From Leptodontidium sp. MPI-SDFR-AT-0119 (lineage: Eukaryota; Ascomycota; Leotiomycetes; Helotiales; Leptodontidiaceae), in the NCBI GenBank assembly GCA_020726505.1, contig JAHLEZ010000004.1:2108001-2172000 (forward strand): DNA of 64,000 bases, given 5' to 3'. The notes under the pieces are model-generated. The model was not told where the DNA came from, did not search any database, and saw only the letters and a program-made list of their open reading frames with translations. The translations under genes and the position numbers were made by a program. Below, piece after piece: positions 23,372 to 35,976 of this stretch (its first letter is position 1; each line of letters begins with the position of its first letter).

Positions 23372-24621
23372 GCTAAAAAGCAGAAAGCGAAACTTTGTTT
23401 CACACGTGCTATTTCCTTCATTCATTTGCTATATTGTATCTCGCAACTCCTCGCTTATTTCTGTAGTAAAGTACCATGTATATTGCTCAGCCTTGCTATG
23501 TTGATGTTATGAAGCAATGAAAATACGTTGTGCAATTGAACATCTGTGGTTTCATGAGGGAGCTATCATTGTTCTTCAAACAGCGGTTTTGAGTTGTAGC
23601 GAAACAGTGAATGAATCCGATCTCGATGATCTTTAACGGTACTTCCCTGCCCTGGAATATTGCCAAGAAATTGAACCCGCTCGGTTGCATTAACAAAGTC
23701 TGTTTCACGCCCACGCGTGATGACACAAGATCGTGGTTAGGACAAGGAAGACAGACACCGAGAAACTGCTTTCGAAACGTTGATCATGAGCCGAGGCTGT
23801 CGAGTCGCCATCACTTCACCTCGGACCGATTCTAGACAAGCTATATCAGATTAATATGCTCCGAGTAACGTTTTTCATAGACGGTAATACCTGAGTAAGC
23901 ACTTAATGACTGACCACATGGCACAGATGAGGATGCCATTGACCATTCAAAATTGTTGTTGGTGTGAAGACCTTTTGCTTCTAGAGCCTTACAAAACACA
24001 TTAGGTCTTCTTCTGTTAGAGGGACCTCCAACGACAGCGAATCATTAGTACAGAGCAAGGTTTAACTTCATCGATCTCTCATTCTATTCGCCAGCCTCGC
24101 TTCAGCCCTCGTTGGTGCATGTATCGGAAACGACGAGGCGAAAACCCGCTAGCAATGTCATGGTTGAATATCTTCCGACATGTCTTCTCGTTGGTACATC
24201 AAACCGCCAAAAATAGCCGATCTACACGCCTTAACACCACTGTCAAGGTTAGTCGTTGTCATGGCATGGTTAACCTTCAGTTGATGCTGGCCGTCTGGCG
24301 GTTTTTGTGGCAGATCAATTACGCGGTCTCAATGCCTCTCATGGAGCAGGCTCATGTATCGATCGAATCACCAGAGGAACTGGAATTGGACACATCGCAC
24401 TGTTTTGAGATCGTACGGCAAGTTTTGACTCGGGTAGGTGGACTCCAGACGTCAAGGGTGTGACTGCAAGTTATAAGTATTGCATGACATCTCTTGGAGT
24501 TCTTCTTCTTGCTAAACAACATAATATCTTTCAACGACAGTACCTCAGTATCAGCGTCACTCACTTCTCATCCGTACTCATCTTTCTTCTCGAGATATAA
24601 AATCGCATATCCAATTTCACA
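23372..24621. other. Intergenic between MSH5 and the small secreted protein gene
   Basis: About 1.25 kb. A 114-codon ORF at 24119-24463 has no family resemblance and is probably chance. A TATA-like GATATAAAAT lies at 24594-24603, close upstream of the next ATG. Confidence 0.4.
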
Positions 24622-24978
24622 ATGCAATACTCCAGCCTCCTTCTCACAATTCTCGCTGCAAGCGTTGTCTCTGCCCAGGTAGGCATCCACTTTCTAAGAC
24701 ACCATGAAATCATATACTGACAGATACCATAGTCTGAAACTACGTCCTCAGCATCAACCAAAGCAACCGGCAAATCCAACTCAACCTCAAGCGGCAAAGC
24801 CACAGGGACAGGAGCAAACTCCCCCAAAGCAACCGGGACGACGAAAGGGAACTCCACCAACACAACAACTGGCACACCCGTACAAGTAAGCGGCAACAGC
24901 GCCCAGTCGCTGATGTCACAAGGCGGAGGCTTGGTTACGGTCGCAGGGCTCGGTGTTGCGTTTGCTGTTTTCATGTAA
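24622..24978 (+). CDS. Small Ser/Thr-rich secreted, probably GPI-anchored protein
   Basis: Two-exon gene: 24622-24678 and 24733-24978; 303 nt, 100 residues. Exon 1 encodes a full signal peptide, MQYSSLLLTILAASVVSAQ. The intron runs from GTAGGC to an acceptor at ...ACCATAG (24732); the nearer CAG at 24723 would give an immediate stop. The mature part is almost only Ser, Thr, Gly, Asn and Lys, with degenerate SGKATGTG-type repeats and several N-glycosylation sites (NST, NTT). It ends in a small-residue site (SQGGG) followed by a hydrophobic tail, LVTVAGLGVAFAVFM, as in GPI-anchored wall proteins. Function is unknown. It is tail-to-tail with the ABC transporter gene. Confidence 0.75.
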
Positions 24979-25460
24979 TGGGATACTTGGTTTTGGGGCA
25001 TGGTTGGGTCGGTAATAAGGCAGGCGGAGGGGCATTCACACCTAATGAGACAACGTACTCTTCTACGTTGGAGCAGGGCTCTTATATGAACTGTAGGAAT
25101 ACTCTCGTTGAAAAAGCATTTGCAAAGAGTTTTGTATGAGTAAATGAAGTTATGATCATCAAATTGATTCCACTGTCTGAAGGGTTGAAGTGTCTTTGGA
25201 CACCGAGACTGAAAGAGAATGAAGAGCCTCCCAGGTGTGGTTGATGCGGCTTCTAAGTTCATGTACACTGCTCGGTTTCTTCCTCGTACGAAGAGGGACC
25301 AATACGCACGAAGAATGCACAACGTCGGGACATGGCCAGAATGTATTACATAAACTACAACTAATAACGTGTACAAAACGTCCCGAGTCTGTCTAATACA
25401 AAGCGTTGCATTCGCTAAATGTCAATTTCTATACACGTCTATCCCTTTGCACGCTCAAAT
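24979..25460. other. Intergenic between convergent genes
   Basis: About 480 nt with the 3' UTRs of the small secreted protein gene and the ABC transporter gene. No element was recognised. Confidence 0.5.
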
Positions 25461-28400
25461 TCAAGCCTTGCTTTTCCCGTTCTTGTTCCCGCGCTTGAAT
25501 AGCTTTTTCATAGCCCCCACCAACTTGCCCCCAAATCCGAAAAGACGTCCCAGTCCGAAGCTCCATCCCTTGATGCGGACGGTGTAAATAAAGAAATAGA
25601 CCAATGCCCAATTGGAAATGCAGAAGGCCAAGAAGATACCGAAATACCTCCACTTGTCGTTAGGCTCGATATTCAGAATCTGCATGTACTCAATGCCAGA
25701 GCTGAACTGGCAGTATCCGCAGTTGGTCGTGGCCTCGGGGTTTATGAGGTAGCCTGTAGCTGCATCGACGAAAGATGAGGCATATTGAGAGCATGATTGT
25801 CCCGGGGGCGGATTGAAGTATGCTGCTTCCTGGGGCAAACATCTGACGTCTGTATCACTGAGTGTAGCAGCCAGAACTCCTCCGATCCAGTAGGTGGAAG
25901 GGTTGACCCAGTACATCCAATATTTCCAGAAGACAGATAGTTGGCTATATGGCCGGACGACACCATTGAAGAGCCCGAACATGACAAAGAAGAAGGGTAA
26001 AACGTTCGCAATTACTGTAAATGATGGTGCGAATGCACAGATCCTGCACTCAAAGTTAGACCCAAGCTTCAAGAACAGTCGAAAGGCAGGGGAAGGAAAG
26101 AAACTCACCATTGACCCCATGACGCCTGGAATAGGAAGAAGAGCACGGTCATCAAGAAGACGTAACCTGCAGTCGAAGAATCTGTGGGTAAGCCGGTTGG
26201 CCAGTACCAAAGTAGCCAATAGATAGTCGCTCCTAGAATTGCAATTGGAATTTCTGCAACGACGTTGGCCGTGCAGAAGGCAACCCAGCCGTAAATCCTG
26301 GACGGGTGCTCTCTTGCCTGCCATAAACCCATATTCTGGTAAAACTTTGGTACGACTGCGTTAACGATGGTTGGCGGGATGAGGATGATAAGGAAACTCG
26401 TGAACATGCGGTTTTGCATGTCAACGATGCTGTTTCCAAGCTTCCAGAAAGTGAAGCCATTAAAGATACCGATTATAACCGACGTAAACAACTTTCCGTA
26501 CAAGTATGAGGGATCTCTCCAGTATTGGATGAACAGGCGTTTCGTAAGCTCAATTGTCTGCGAGGCGACGGGTGAGGCAAATTCATGTTGCTCGGCCTGT
26601 GCTGTTGGTTCGACTTTGCTGCGCTCAGACTTGATCCTCTCGATCTCATTCAGAACGTTCTTCGCTTCCTGTGAGTTGAGCCATGCCTTATTCCAATCCA
26701 ATTTCTTACCATCTTCTCGCTTGCCACCCTTGGCTGCAGTTTCCAAAATGAATTCCGCAACGTTCTTTTGAGGCGGGCAATGCACACCTCGGTCTGCGAA
26801 GTATTTGATCACGTCCTTGCCTTCGTCGCCAACGGGCCCAAAATAGAAGGTGTTACCACCAGGGTTCAAAGCGAGGATCATGTCAAATTGCTGAATGAGG
26901 ACAGAGGATGGCTGATGGATGGTGCAAACAATGGCTTGTCCGGCATGAGATAGCTTCTTCAAGAATCGAATGATACTGAAAGCTGATTGAGAGTCGAGAC
27001 CAGAGGTAGGCTCATCCAGGAAGAGTAGCAAGTTAGGTTTAGCAGCAAGTTCTACTCCTATGGTGACTCGTTTGCGTTGCTCGACTCCCAGGCATCTGAC
27101 AAGAGCGTCCTGGACGTCTCCAAGTTCTAGTAGATCGATAATACTGTCCACGTAGGCAATCTTCTCAGCTCGTGGGACACTGCGATCCTGTCGAAGGATG
27201 GCCGAGAACTCGAGAGCTTCTCGGATAGTCGCAGTTCCGTCATGGAGATCCATCTGCTCACAGAACCCAGTGCCTCTTTGGAATTCTGTACCAAGAGGTC
27301 TGCCATCAACAAGCATATCACCTCCAACAACGCCAGTTTTCTGTCGCTGTGATAGTGTGTTCAGCAGTGTAGTTTTGCCTGCTCCTGAAGCACCCATCAG
27401 GGCAACCATTACACCAGGCTTTGCGTATCCGTTGACTTTGTTTAAGAGCTTTCGTTCGCCACCCATGTAAGGCACAGTGTACTCAACATTCTCCCAGGTG
27501 AAGATGCTGTCTGATCCAGAAATTTCTTGCAAGGCTTCTTCCTCTCCACCGCCGTCCAGGGTTTCGTTCGATGAAGTTGGCATGCTCGCTGACCGATGCT
27601 GTGTTCCTTGCTCGACATCGGAAGGGGCGGATGCTGCTTTGACTTTCTGCTTAGCTGCTTTGGATCTCTTAAATTCAAGGGCACCACCTCCGCTTTTCGA
27701 AAAGTTGAACAGCTCCGAAGCTATCATCGTAACAGCAATGTAAAGGACAGTAAAAGCAATCACTAAATATAGGTGTCAGCGAACAAATGTAAAAAAAAAA
27801 CAAGCGAGAATTGGACTTTAACTAACCGACACCAAAGTTTCTCCACAGGTTGCTTCGAGAGTAGTTGAAGGAAGTGCTAAGATAGTCTGATCCAGGCACA
27901 CTTAGAGATCCTACCTGAGCGCCTGTAAAGGCACAGCCTTGATATGCAGGATTGTCATATCCCGGGCCCCTTGGAACTATTGTATTCGGCGCGCATTCGA
28001 GAACTCGATTGTAGAACTCGTCTGTTGAGACTGCTTCAAAGCTGTACGCAATGGGATTGACGTGATACAGCCAGCCAAACCATATATACTGTGAGAGCAG
28101 CTGAGGGCGAGGAATAACATATCCAGTGTAGATACTATGCCATTATCAATATTCATTGTATTTTGGAAATGGGACATTGGGTGTTGACTTACATCAGCAG
28201 GTTCAGGGCAAGTCCAGAAAACCGAACTGCATCGTCGATCGCGGGAGAGAGAGCAGCAAACATGCGGTAAAGGGCCGTAATGCAGATCGTAGTGAAATAT
28301 ATGAACAGGAAATAGATGAAGAACTTGCTCACATCCACATCAAGACCAGTTAAGAAATACATAATGATCGAGAATGGAATGACCTGCATGAGGATCAAGG

Positions 28401-30515
28401 GGAAGTCCTGCACTACTCTTGCAATGACCACGGCAGATGGTCGGTAGAAGGCATAATCGCTGTGTCTTGCAATGATTGTCCGTCCTGATACAGCCTTCAT
28501 GAGTTCGGACAATTGTAGCCAGCCTAGGAAGAGTATTGAGAAGAACATAGTACCGCCTCTTGAGAATGCTCCGGAGGTATCCAAGGTCTGACCGTGGAAG
28601 AGCGACCCGACAATCAAGCCATTCGAGATAATGATGAAGAACTTGGTGTACAGGGTCGTTTTATCTCCCCAAGTAAGCCAAAACTCTCTTTTCGTGCAAG
28701 CAAGAACTTGGCGGAAAAAAGAAACAGTATAGCTTGATTGGTCGGAGACGTGCTTCGATTTCATCTCTGCTACCGATTGTTTGAATTCTCTGGCGTCTGC
28801 ATGATCGGTTTCATGCAGCATCTTCTCGTACTCGTCGACATCTTGGAGTACTTCCCTGTACGACTCACTTTCGCGGAATGCCTTCTCCAGCTCGACAGGA
28901 CCTTTAGGAATGGGGCCATCGAAGTCTTCTCGGAACCTTCGTTCAGTTGGATCCGTGCAGGATGTGAGAAAGTCTGCGGTGGTCTGTCTCTCGGGGCAGT
29001 AGTAACCCAGGTCCTGGAAGTACTTCTTGGCAGCGTTGGCTGGGCCTTGGTAGACCATCCTCCCCTCATCGATGACCAGAACTTTGTCCATCAATTGGTA
29101 AATTCCTTCACCAGCTTGGTAAAGGGTCACAAGAGTCGTCCTGTTACTGATATCTGTCATAATGCGGAGGGAATTGGCGTAATCAAGAGCAGTAGATGCA
29201 TCCAATCCACGAGTTGAGTTGTCCCACGCAACCACAGTCGAGAACGTTGCAAGCGTTTCCGCAATCGATACTCGCTTCCTTTCTCCACCAGAAACGCCTC
29301 TGGTATATGCCTGTTTTGAGTCAGAAACTTGGCTTGAAGCTCAGTGGTGACCCAGGTACTCACATCTCCGACCAGTGTGTTTCTCGTATGAGATATTCCA
29401 AACATCTTCAACAAAGCACCAATGATTACTGGAATGTCGCCCTTCTCATGCTTTTTCGTTTTGTTAAGCAAAGAGAAATTCAACGTTTGCTCGACTGTGA
29501 GTGATGGGAAATGCTGGTCGTCCTCCTCGTTGTAATTGACTTCTCCTTTGTATTTTTTGATCTGTTCTTCGGCAGGTATTCCACCGCTTGAAATAGTCAG
29601 TATGATTTGTCTATCACTTCGTAGATTGTGGAAAACTTACTAGGATACTTCTCCTTCAACACCTGCAAATCCATCTCTCTTGTTTGACACTGCCTTTAAA
29701 AAGGTGCTGCAGCCGCTGCCCGGTCTTCCAAGTACTAAAAGCATTTCCCCGTCGCGGACCACGCCAGTGAAGTCATGGATTAAATCACGCTTCTCCCCTG
29801 ATCCTCCTGGCTGAGGAAGTGCAGGTATGAACCTTGATAGGAGAGAATATAAATCGGGTCCGAAAGTCTAAGGACAGTTTAGTGATGAGACAGGGGAATG
29901 GAACGGAAAGTATCTTACTCCAAGAATTGCACTTGGAAGGGTTTTGACAAATGTCGTCGTCGCTCCAACACCCTGCACAGTGAGATGTTTGTAGACCACT
30001 CCGACCTTTTTGGCTGATCTCCCCTCCTGGCGTTTCTCGAAGTGTCCATCTTTGAGGAACTCTCCAAGTTGAAAGTCTTCTTCCTCTTCAGTATCCCCAT
30101 CCTCGCCCTCTGGCTTCTCTCCATCTTGAGCTTCAACATCAGGCTCAGGTTCGTGTGTCCGAGCTCTTTGAGAACGACGAGTTCCAGCTGTTGTAATTCT
30201 CTTCAATCCAGACGAGTGTTGTCCAGTACTTTTGGTGCTTTTCTGGCCTGCGCTACGGGTTCTGGAGAGGTTCGTCAATTCGCGACGCATGTCCTCGTAG
30301 TCCAACATGGCGTTTCTGAAATTGACTGGCCCTCCAATATCCCTCTCTCCCCAGGTGCCATCATCGCGGATCTCAACCTCTGAAGAGGACGGGGAACTTT
30401 CCTCAGTGCCATGGGTACGCTCTCCAGCATTCTCGACATTGTGCAGAGGGACTCTGATCTCCTGGAATCCTTCTGCACGAGCCGTGTACATGCGGTCGCT
30501 GTGAGCGTTGAACAT
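25461..30515 (-). CDS. PDR/ABCG-type full-size ABC transporter
   Basis: Pleiotropic drug resistance family efflux pump in the (NBD-TMD)2 order, probably in the plasma membrane. Seven exons: 30515-29919, 29867-29641, 29586-29364, 29310-28193, 28134-27827, 27762-26109, 26043-25461; 4710 nt, 1569 residues. NBD1 has the degenerate Walker A GRPGSGCST (Cys for Lys, about residue 252), signature VSGGERKRVS and DNSTRGLDAS. NBD2 has canonical GASGAGKTT, degenerate signature LGVEQRKRVTIG and FLDEPTSGLDS. This paired asymmetry is normal for fungal PDR pumps. Six-helix blocks follow each NBD. The long polar N-terminus (about 200 residues, Glu/Ser/Arg-rich) is typical. The start chosen is the first in-frame ATG (MFNAHSDRMY); a later Met is possible. 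Substrate is unknown. Confidence 0.93.
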
Positions 30516-32256
30516 GTTGAGCAGCACTCCGCGAGCAATGACACAAATTCACTAACGACATAGGAGATGTGAGGGGAGGCAAGGAATCATATACTTATGC
30601 AGAAGCTAAACGTTGAGTGTGACTGCGGGTTGCCAGTTCCAAAAGCCTCGCTGTAAAGTTTAGCTCGTCGTAACTAGCAAATCAGAGCAGCTTGTAGTTC
30701 TCACAAGCCATAAGCAGAGTGCATACTGGGACCGGAAGCGGGTGCCCTGGTGGCTAATTGCCCGGGGAGTAACGGGGTTCCGTGTTTGCGCAAGTAGAGC
30801 ATTGAGCAACAGAGTTGAAATTTCGGCAGGCTGCTTAGAAATCTGCATCAGAAAGTCCCTCAACCTCTTGGATCTCACTATGACGAAGTTCAGACGGGCT
30901 CAGACGGCCCAATAGGAATGGCTGGCAATGACGAAGAGCCTCTCATAGTCTGTCATAGTGTCAGCGCCAAGGGGTAAGTGCTGCCGATCAGACTCAGAGC
31001 CGAAGCTGTGGCAGCTTAATCTCAACATCATCAGGGGGAGGAAACGGTGATAAGCCGCGGAGCTAACAATTATTTGATCCTGTAGTACTAGAAGAAATGA
31101 GAAAAATAAATCAGAGGTACGCGTGCATGCATTCTACCGTCCTACTAATTTGGTGAGACGGTATCTGTGCTCTTGTTGATTATATGTGGTGTAAAGTCCG
31201 CGGAAGATGTACGAGATTATCGATCTTCCCGATCGCCGGGAAGCATGCTGCATCCAATGTCGAAATCCTTGACTTGGATATATAATACTCCTTTCACACT
31301 TGGGATTCAACATATTCAACATCTCCTAGCATGGATTCATGTCTGATCACAACAGGCAAGGGACATCAAATATCAAAGCGTCGAGTCCCAAACCATTGTG
31401 TTGTCCTGATAGACCTGCATATTTCGGAGAAAAGGCGGGCAATAAATGTTATCCCCGAATCTCGAAATAATCTTTTGCTAGTAAATAGTCTTCGTATCTC
31501 GAAAGGGTCTTTATTTTGCGGGAGGCTTCATTGGCTAGATGGATCAGGGACCAGTTGATTCAAGAATGGGGTATTTATCAGCAAACACGAGTCTCACTTG
31601 GCAGAGTTCAGATGTCGACTATTCTGACTCAGAACTCTCACCGTCCCGTTGTCATGTACGAAGTAAGAGTTTCTGCTGAGAAAATCTCAAGCTATCAAAT
31701 GCGATAAGAGAGATTGGCACCATAAGGAAAGTTACCCGAATCCCTCTAGCCCCACACAGGAGCGGGTCGAAACCGATATTATTTCGGCCGAAAGAGAATT
31801 ATCTGTAAGCAGCGGAACCGAAATCCGAAATGAGTGAATAGAAGATGGAATTTGAAATTCCGGAGATTCTACGTTGCCTAGACCCTGCTTCTAAGCGGCG
31901 AACCAATTATGTGTTGATGTTGTGCCCTTCCCTACCTTCCTTACCAACAATCCCTGTTTTTTTTCGCTTAGACGGCCGAATTTTTCCTCCACAACAAAAT
32001 GTTAACGAAAGACTGGTGAATGTTCTAAGAAAAATATAAAACTTTCAAATCAGTAAAATCTACAGCTGCATATGCCCCCCGTGAAATTCGTTAAAAAGAA
32101 ATGCTCTCCCTTAACTTGTTTCAAGTCCTGGCTGCTGGAGAAGTCCCCAGACCCGTTCTAGGCCAAAAAAAATTGGGGGGGGGGGGGGGGGGGGGGGGAG
32201 AGCCATAGACAACTAAAGCAAAAGAATAATTATATTCTTCTTCAAATTGAATTGAA
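30516..32256. other. Intergenic, upstream of the ABC transporter
   Basis: About 1.7 kb of mixed, partly A/T-rich sequence with no convincing gene. The right end holds the run of 24 G listed separately. It presumably contains the transporter promoter; no known site was recognised. Confidence 0.4.
32175..32198 (+). repeat. Homopolymer run of 24 G
   Basis: Uninterrupted 24-nt poly-G preceded by an A-run and TT, ending GAGAGCC. It lies 58 nt beyond the 3' end of tRNA-Arg (the tRNA is on the minus strand, so transcripts reading through would carry poly-C). Could form G-quadruplexes. Length is as assembled; such runs are error-prone. Confidence 0.85.
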
Positions 32257-32328
32257 TGACCGACGCAGGGATCGAACCTGCAATCTCTTGATTCGTAGTC
32301 AAGCGCCTTGCCATTGGGCCAGTCGGCC
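32257..32328 (-). tRNA. tRNA-Arg (anticodon ACG)
   Basis: A 72-nt cloverleaf on the minus strand. Acceptor GGCCGAC pairs with GTCGGTC (one G-U), discriminator A. D-arm GCC...GGC. Anticodon stem CTTGA/TCAAG encloses loop CTACGAA with anticodon ACG. T-arm is GCAGG-TTCGATC-CCTGC. No intron. It reads inosine-34 codons CGU/CGC/CGA. Confidence 0.95.
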
Positions 32329-33345
32329 TGTTTTCTTGTTAGATGAATCATAATTGGCTATTTGAAGATATATCCGCGCTAGAAATTTCCACAGCAAAGC
32401 CTTTCAACGTCTCCCGAAGATTCAACGGCAGAGTGTGGACCAAATCAGTTAGGGCATCTCGGATTCTTTGACAAAGAAAATCTCTTTGCAGAGGGATCAA
32501 GCTTGAGGGCTGCAGGTGGCCGTCAAATGTGGGGTCAAGGGTCTGCAGATTTCATAAAGTGGAGCCAGCAACCGATGAGAGTGAGAGTGACCCCAACTCG
32601 ATTGACTAGACTTTTCCTTGATGCATTTGCTACATTACACATTCAATCCCAGAATTGTCTTGAGGTCTTTTGTAACCCACAAATTTATAGGACCTACGGT
32701 GGACACGGACAAAAAAGGACCGAGGTCAGAACTCGTAGAAGGCACATTCATGTCGCTTGCTGCAAATTTGCTTCCACATCGCTCGATGCAGGGGAAAAAC
32801 AAAAGCCTCCTCACTCGCCTTCACAAGATAACTTAAGCTCACAATGCGTCTCGTTGACTTTTTCAATTCAAAGACTCGGTCAATTGTGGGATCCTAAGAG
32901 ATATTTGTTGTTCGAAATAGCTCGATAGATGCGTCTTGCTATTTCAAGTCTCAGTGGCTCCATAGTTTCTGGTTCTTTGATATTGCGATTGAGTTGTTGT
33001 GAACTGTACCCCCTTTCGCCTTTCTCTGCAACCGAACACCAACCGAGCTCAACTTGACAACAGGAAGCGGGCAAGTTGACTTTGAAATTGCGCAACTCCC
33101 AAAACCTAGTTTGCACAAAATTATAACTTTCGGTTCCTGCAAGTCAAGTGCAGACCAGCGATTGAACACAGTCTAGTGCAAGCCCCAGCATCCAATTGCG
33201 TGGCATAGATCTAGCAAAACCTCGAGCGTTGATACAACAAAACATTAAAATCAAGTGATCATCTTCAGGGCAAGTTTTAGTGGACCAATACATCTTTCCA
33301 CGGGTCGCTTAATATTACAATTTAAGCAAAGTGACAGTGTAAGTT
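32329..33345. other. Intergenic upstream of tRNA-Arg, 3' flank of the CLC gene
   Basis: About 1 kb. Several medium ORFs on both strands have no recognisable family. It holds the 3' UTR of the CLC gene and the tRNA upstream flank. Confidence 0.4.
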
Positions 33346-35976
33346 TCAATGCACCAAACCCTCCAGAAACACAACAAGTCGTTTCTTAATGATCACCCCA
33401 ACAACCTTGCTGCTTCCTTCCTCGACAACAATTAAATGTCTTAGGCCAAGCTTGCCAAACAATTCCACCGCATACTCCATTGGAGCCTTAGCACATATCG
33501 TCAGAGGAGTCCGATCGACGAAAGTCGATACGATGCCTACGAGTAAATCGACAGGCTCGCTGTCGGTCATAACTCCAGCTTCGTTGATGGCGAAATCCAA
33601 CTCGGCCTGAGCCAGATACCCATGCAGCATCTTGTTTGAATCAACCAAGACCAACCCAGCATCCATGAGGCCACGAGCTTTCAGCTGGGAGAGCTTGGTG
33701 GCAAGTAGTGATTTAGAGACCTTGTATTCTGGCCCAACATCCAAGGTAATCTCTCTCATAGTCTGAGATGGCGGGATGAGCTCTTCCACCAGGAGTCCTT
33801 TGTCCCGTACAATACTCAGAGCATGTTCAGGGTCCAGAAAAGGGTGGCCGAGAACCGTTTGTGCAAGATCGTAGACACTTTCGCTGCTGAGCGCGTCCGC
33901 TACCCATTTTGCCACCATGATAGCAATCATGAAAGGCGGTATGTAATCTACTTCGCCTGTAAGTTCGAACATGATTACTGCTAGTGAGACGGTCATCCTG
34001 GACACTCCAGCTAGGAAGGCTGCAGCTCCTACCATGGCGAACATGCCTGGAGAGCTGGTTGGGATGATTTGGCCGATAAGGCGGCCAAACAAGGCACCTG
34101 CGTCTAAGGCCGGGATGATAATTCCTGAAGGTACTTTGCAACCAAAAGTTACAATGGTGAGAATGAGCTTGACGGTCGTTCCATACACCAACCAGCCATA
34201 ATAATGGCTCTTGTCTTCCAGCGCCTCTTGTTGACACACCCATGACCCCTCCGGATGCCGACAGTCCACCAGAAGGTTTTTGAGGATGACATCTCCCGCC
34301 TCACGCGTGAGAGGATTCGGGAACTGCAGAAGAGCGGTGACAAGGACTACCAGAGAGAGTTCGAACACTGGGTGGTTTTTGATGATTGAGTATTTGCGGA
34401 AGGTTTTGGACCAAAGGAAATTGGCTTGACAGAATACACCGCCGAATAACCCTCCTGAAATTCCTAGGGAAATGAAGACGAGGTAGTGGATTGGGTCATA
34501 GTCGATTCCATAGTTGGTTTCGAAGAGGACCAGCTTTCCTGTCCCGGTAGGATTCAGGGCTTTGAGCACGATTGCTGCAAAGAGGGAGCAGACGAAAGCC
34601 CTCCAGAGGACTTTTCGTGGGAAATACGTACTGATTTCCTTGCAAAATATGTCAGCCCATGTTATGGAAGAAGAAATGGGTGGTAGTACCTCGTAAGAAA
34701 ACAAGACACCGCCAATCGGAGCACCAAAAGCAACACTTAGACCGGAAGAGCAAGCAACGCTTAACATCTCTCTCATTTTCCTTCCGTTTTCACGGTATTT
34801 GGGAAACAAGTTCGCTACCAGGTAACCGACGCAGGTTGAAATATGAACGAATGGCCCCTCTTTCCCCAGGCACAGGCCGGTGGAGACCGCAAAGGTTGCT
34901 CCTACGGCTTTGACAAATAGTACTTTGAAGTCTAGGAAGTGAGGAATAACAAAGCCTGACTACCGAATGAATTAGATCGTGTCCTGCCTGGTTTTGTCGC
35001 CGAGAAATGTGGTTACATGGAGGTCTTATGTTCTTCATCTAGAAGGACATGACCGATTTGAGGAGAGGAAACTCACCAAAATGGTCTTGATTTCGGGAAT
35101 ACCACTGCCCGCTGCCATGCTAAGAAGTCCCCGAGTCAGTATTCTCCTTGAAGACTCAAAAGTGTCAAAACCGATCTCGAACATATCGAGGCCGAGTGTC
35201 GAGTCTGGGACGTCTCTAAGTGATTCGCGAGAAGGAGAAACGAGATACTGACGTACTACATCGATTTTCCCAATGGTTCTGATCCCACCTGCGCATCGTC
35301 ATCATTTTGTCGTGCCACAGGCAAATTGGCCTTAGTGGTTATCGTCACACCACCAGCAATGATTCCAAAAATCGAAGCAAAGACAACATAGATGCTGAAG
35401 CTGCCCCAGTAATTCTGTGACCACATTTTCCACTCCTCACAATATTCACCCATCTCCATTGTGCCCAGAGGCAATCTTTTCGTACAGCATGCTTCGCGGC
35501 TCTGAAAGGGATTCGACGAACAGTATCCGACTTTGTAATCCGATATCGTGGCTTCTGCAACATCGACACAAAAGGCTACCAAAGCTGTGAATATGCCTAT
35601 CATGGACGCAGCTACCCATCCTTGACACGAATCCCAACCGGCAAGGAAGCGTCCTTTTAAACTTGTTCGAGATTTGATGGCTCGATGTCGAAATGAATCT
35701 TTGACCTGGTAGAGGCTTAAATTAGGTCGGAGACTTCACTATTTACTCAAAAGGACTTACCAGATCATGTAACCAGTCAATGGTCGTGTAGTCATTATAT
35801 GGCAATCGCTCCCCGATTGCGGTTCCAGCTAGCTCTTGTTCCTCCTTGGAGATATGAGAAGAGACAATAGACGCCGCTTCGTCGTGGACTTGGGTGCTCT
35901 GCTTCCGACCTCTCAATTCCGCAATCCTAGGGTCCAGAAGTTGTGTGTGCTCATTGGCTTCCTCGTCGTGAGACAT
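33346..35976 (-). CDS. CLC-family chloride channel / Cl-/H+ exchanger (GEF1/ClC-3 type)
   Basis: Membrane chloride transporter, probably of endosomal, vacuolar or Golgi membranes. Five exons: 35976-35761, 35705-35257, 35119-35077, 34959-34690, 34638-33346; 2271 nt, 756 residues. It starts MSHDEEANEHTQLLDP with a cytosolic N-terminus. Selectivity-filter motifs are GSGIPE (about residues 226-231), GKEGPFVH with the gating Glu at about residue 270, and GCKVPSGIIIP. The gating Glu is present in both channel- and exchanger-type CLCs. Two C-terminal CBS domains follow (EELIPPSQTMREITL region and the final LRHLIVVEEGSSKVVGVI). The 54-residue luminal loop with four Cys after the first helix is typical of fungal members. 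The 51-nt intron 34689-34639 uses an AAG acceptor and is stop-free in frame. Confidence 0.92.

Noticed and set aside
24119..24463. 114-codon forward ORF between MSH5 and the small GPI-type gene
   Set aside because: No family resemblance, no leader or TATA-like sequence, and overlapping ORFs on the other strand; likely chance.
25461..30515. Missing Walker A Lys in NBD1 of the ABC transporter as a defect
   Set aside because: Cys at this place, with a degenerate NBD2 signature, is the normal asymmetry of fungal PDR transporters.
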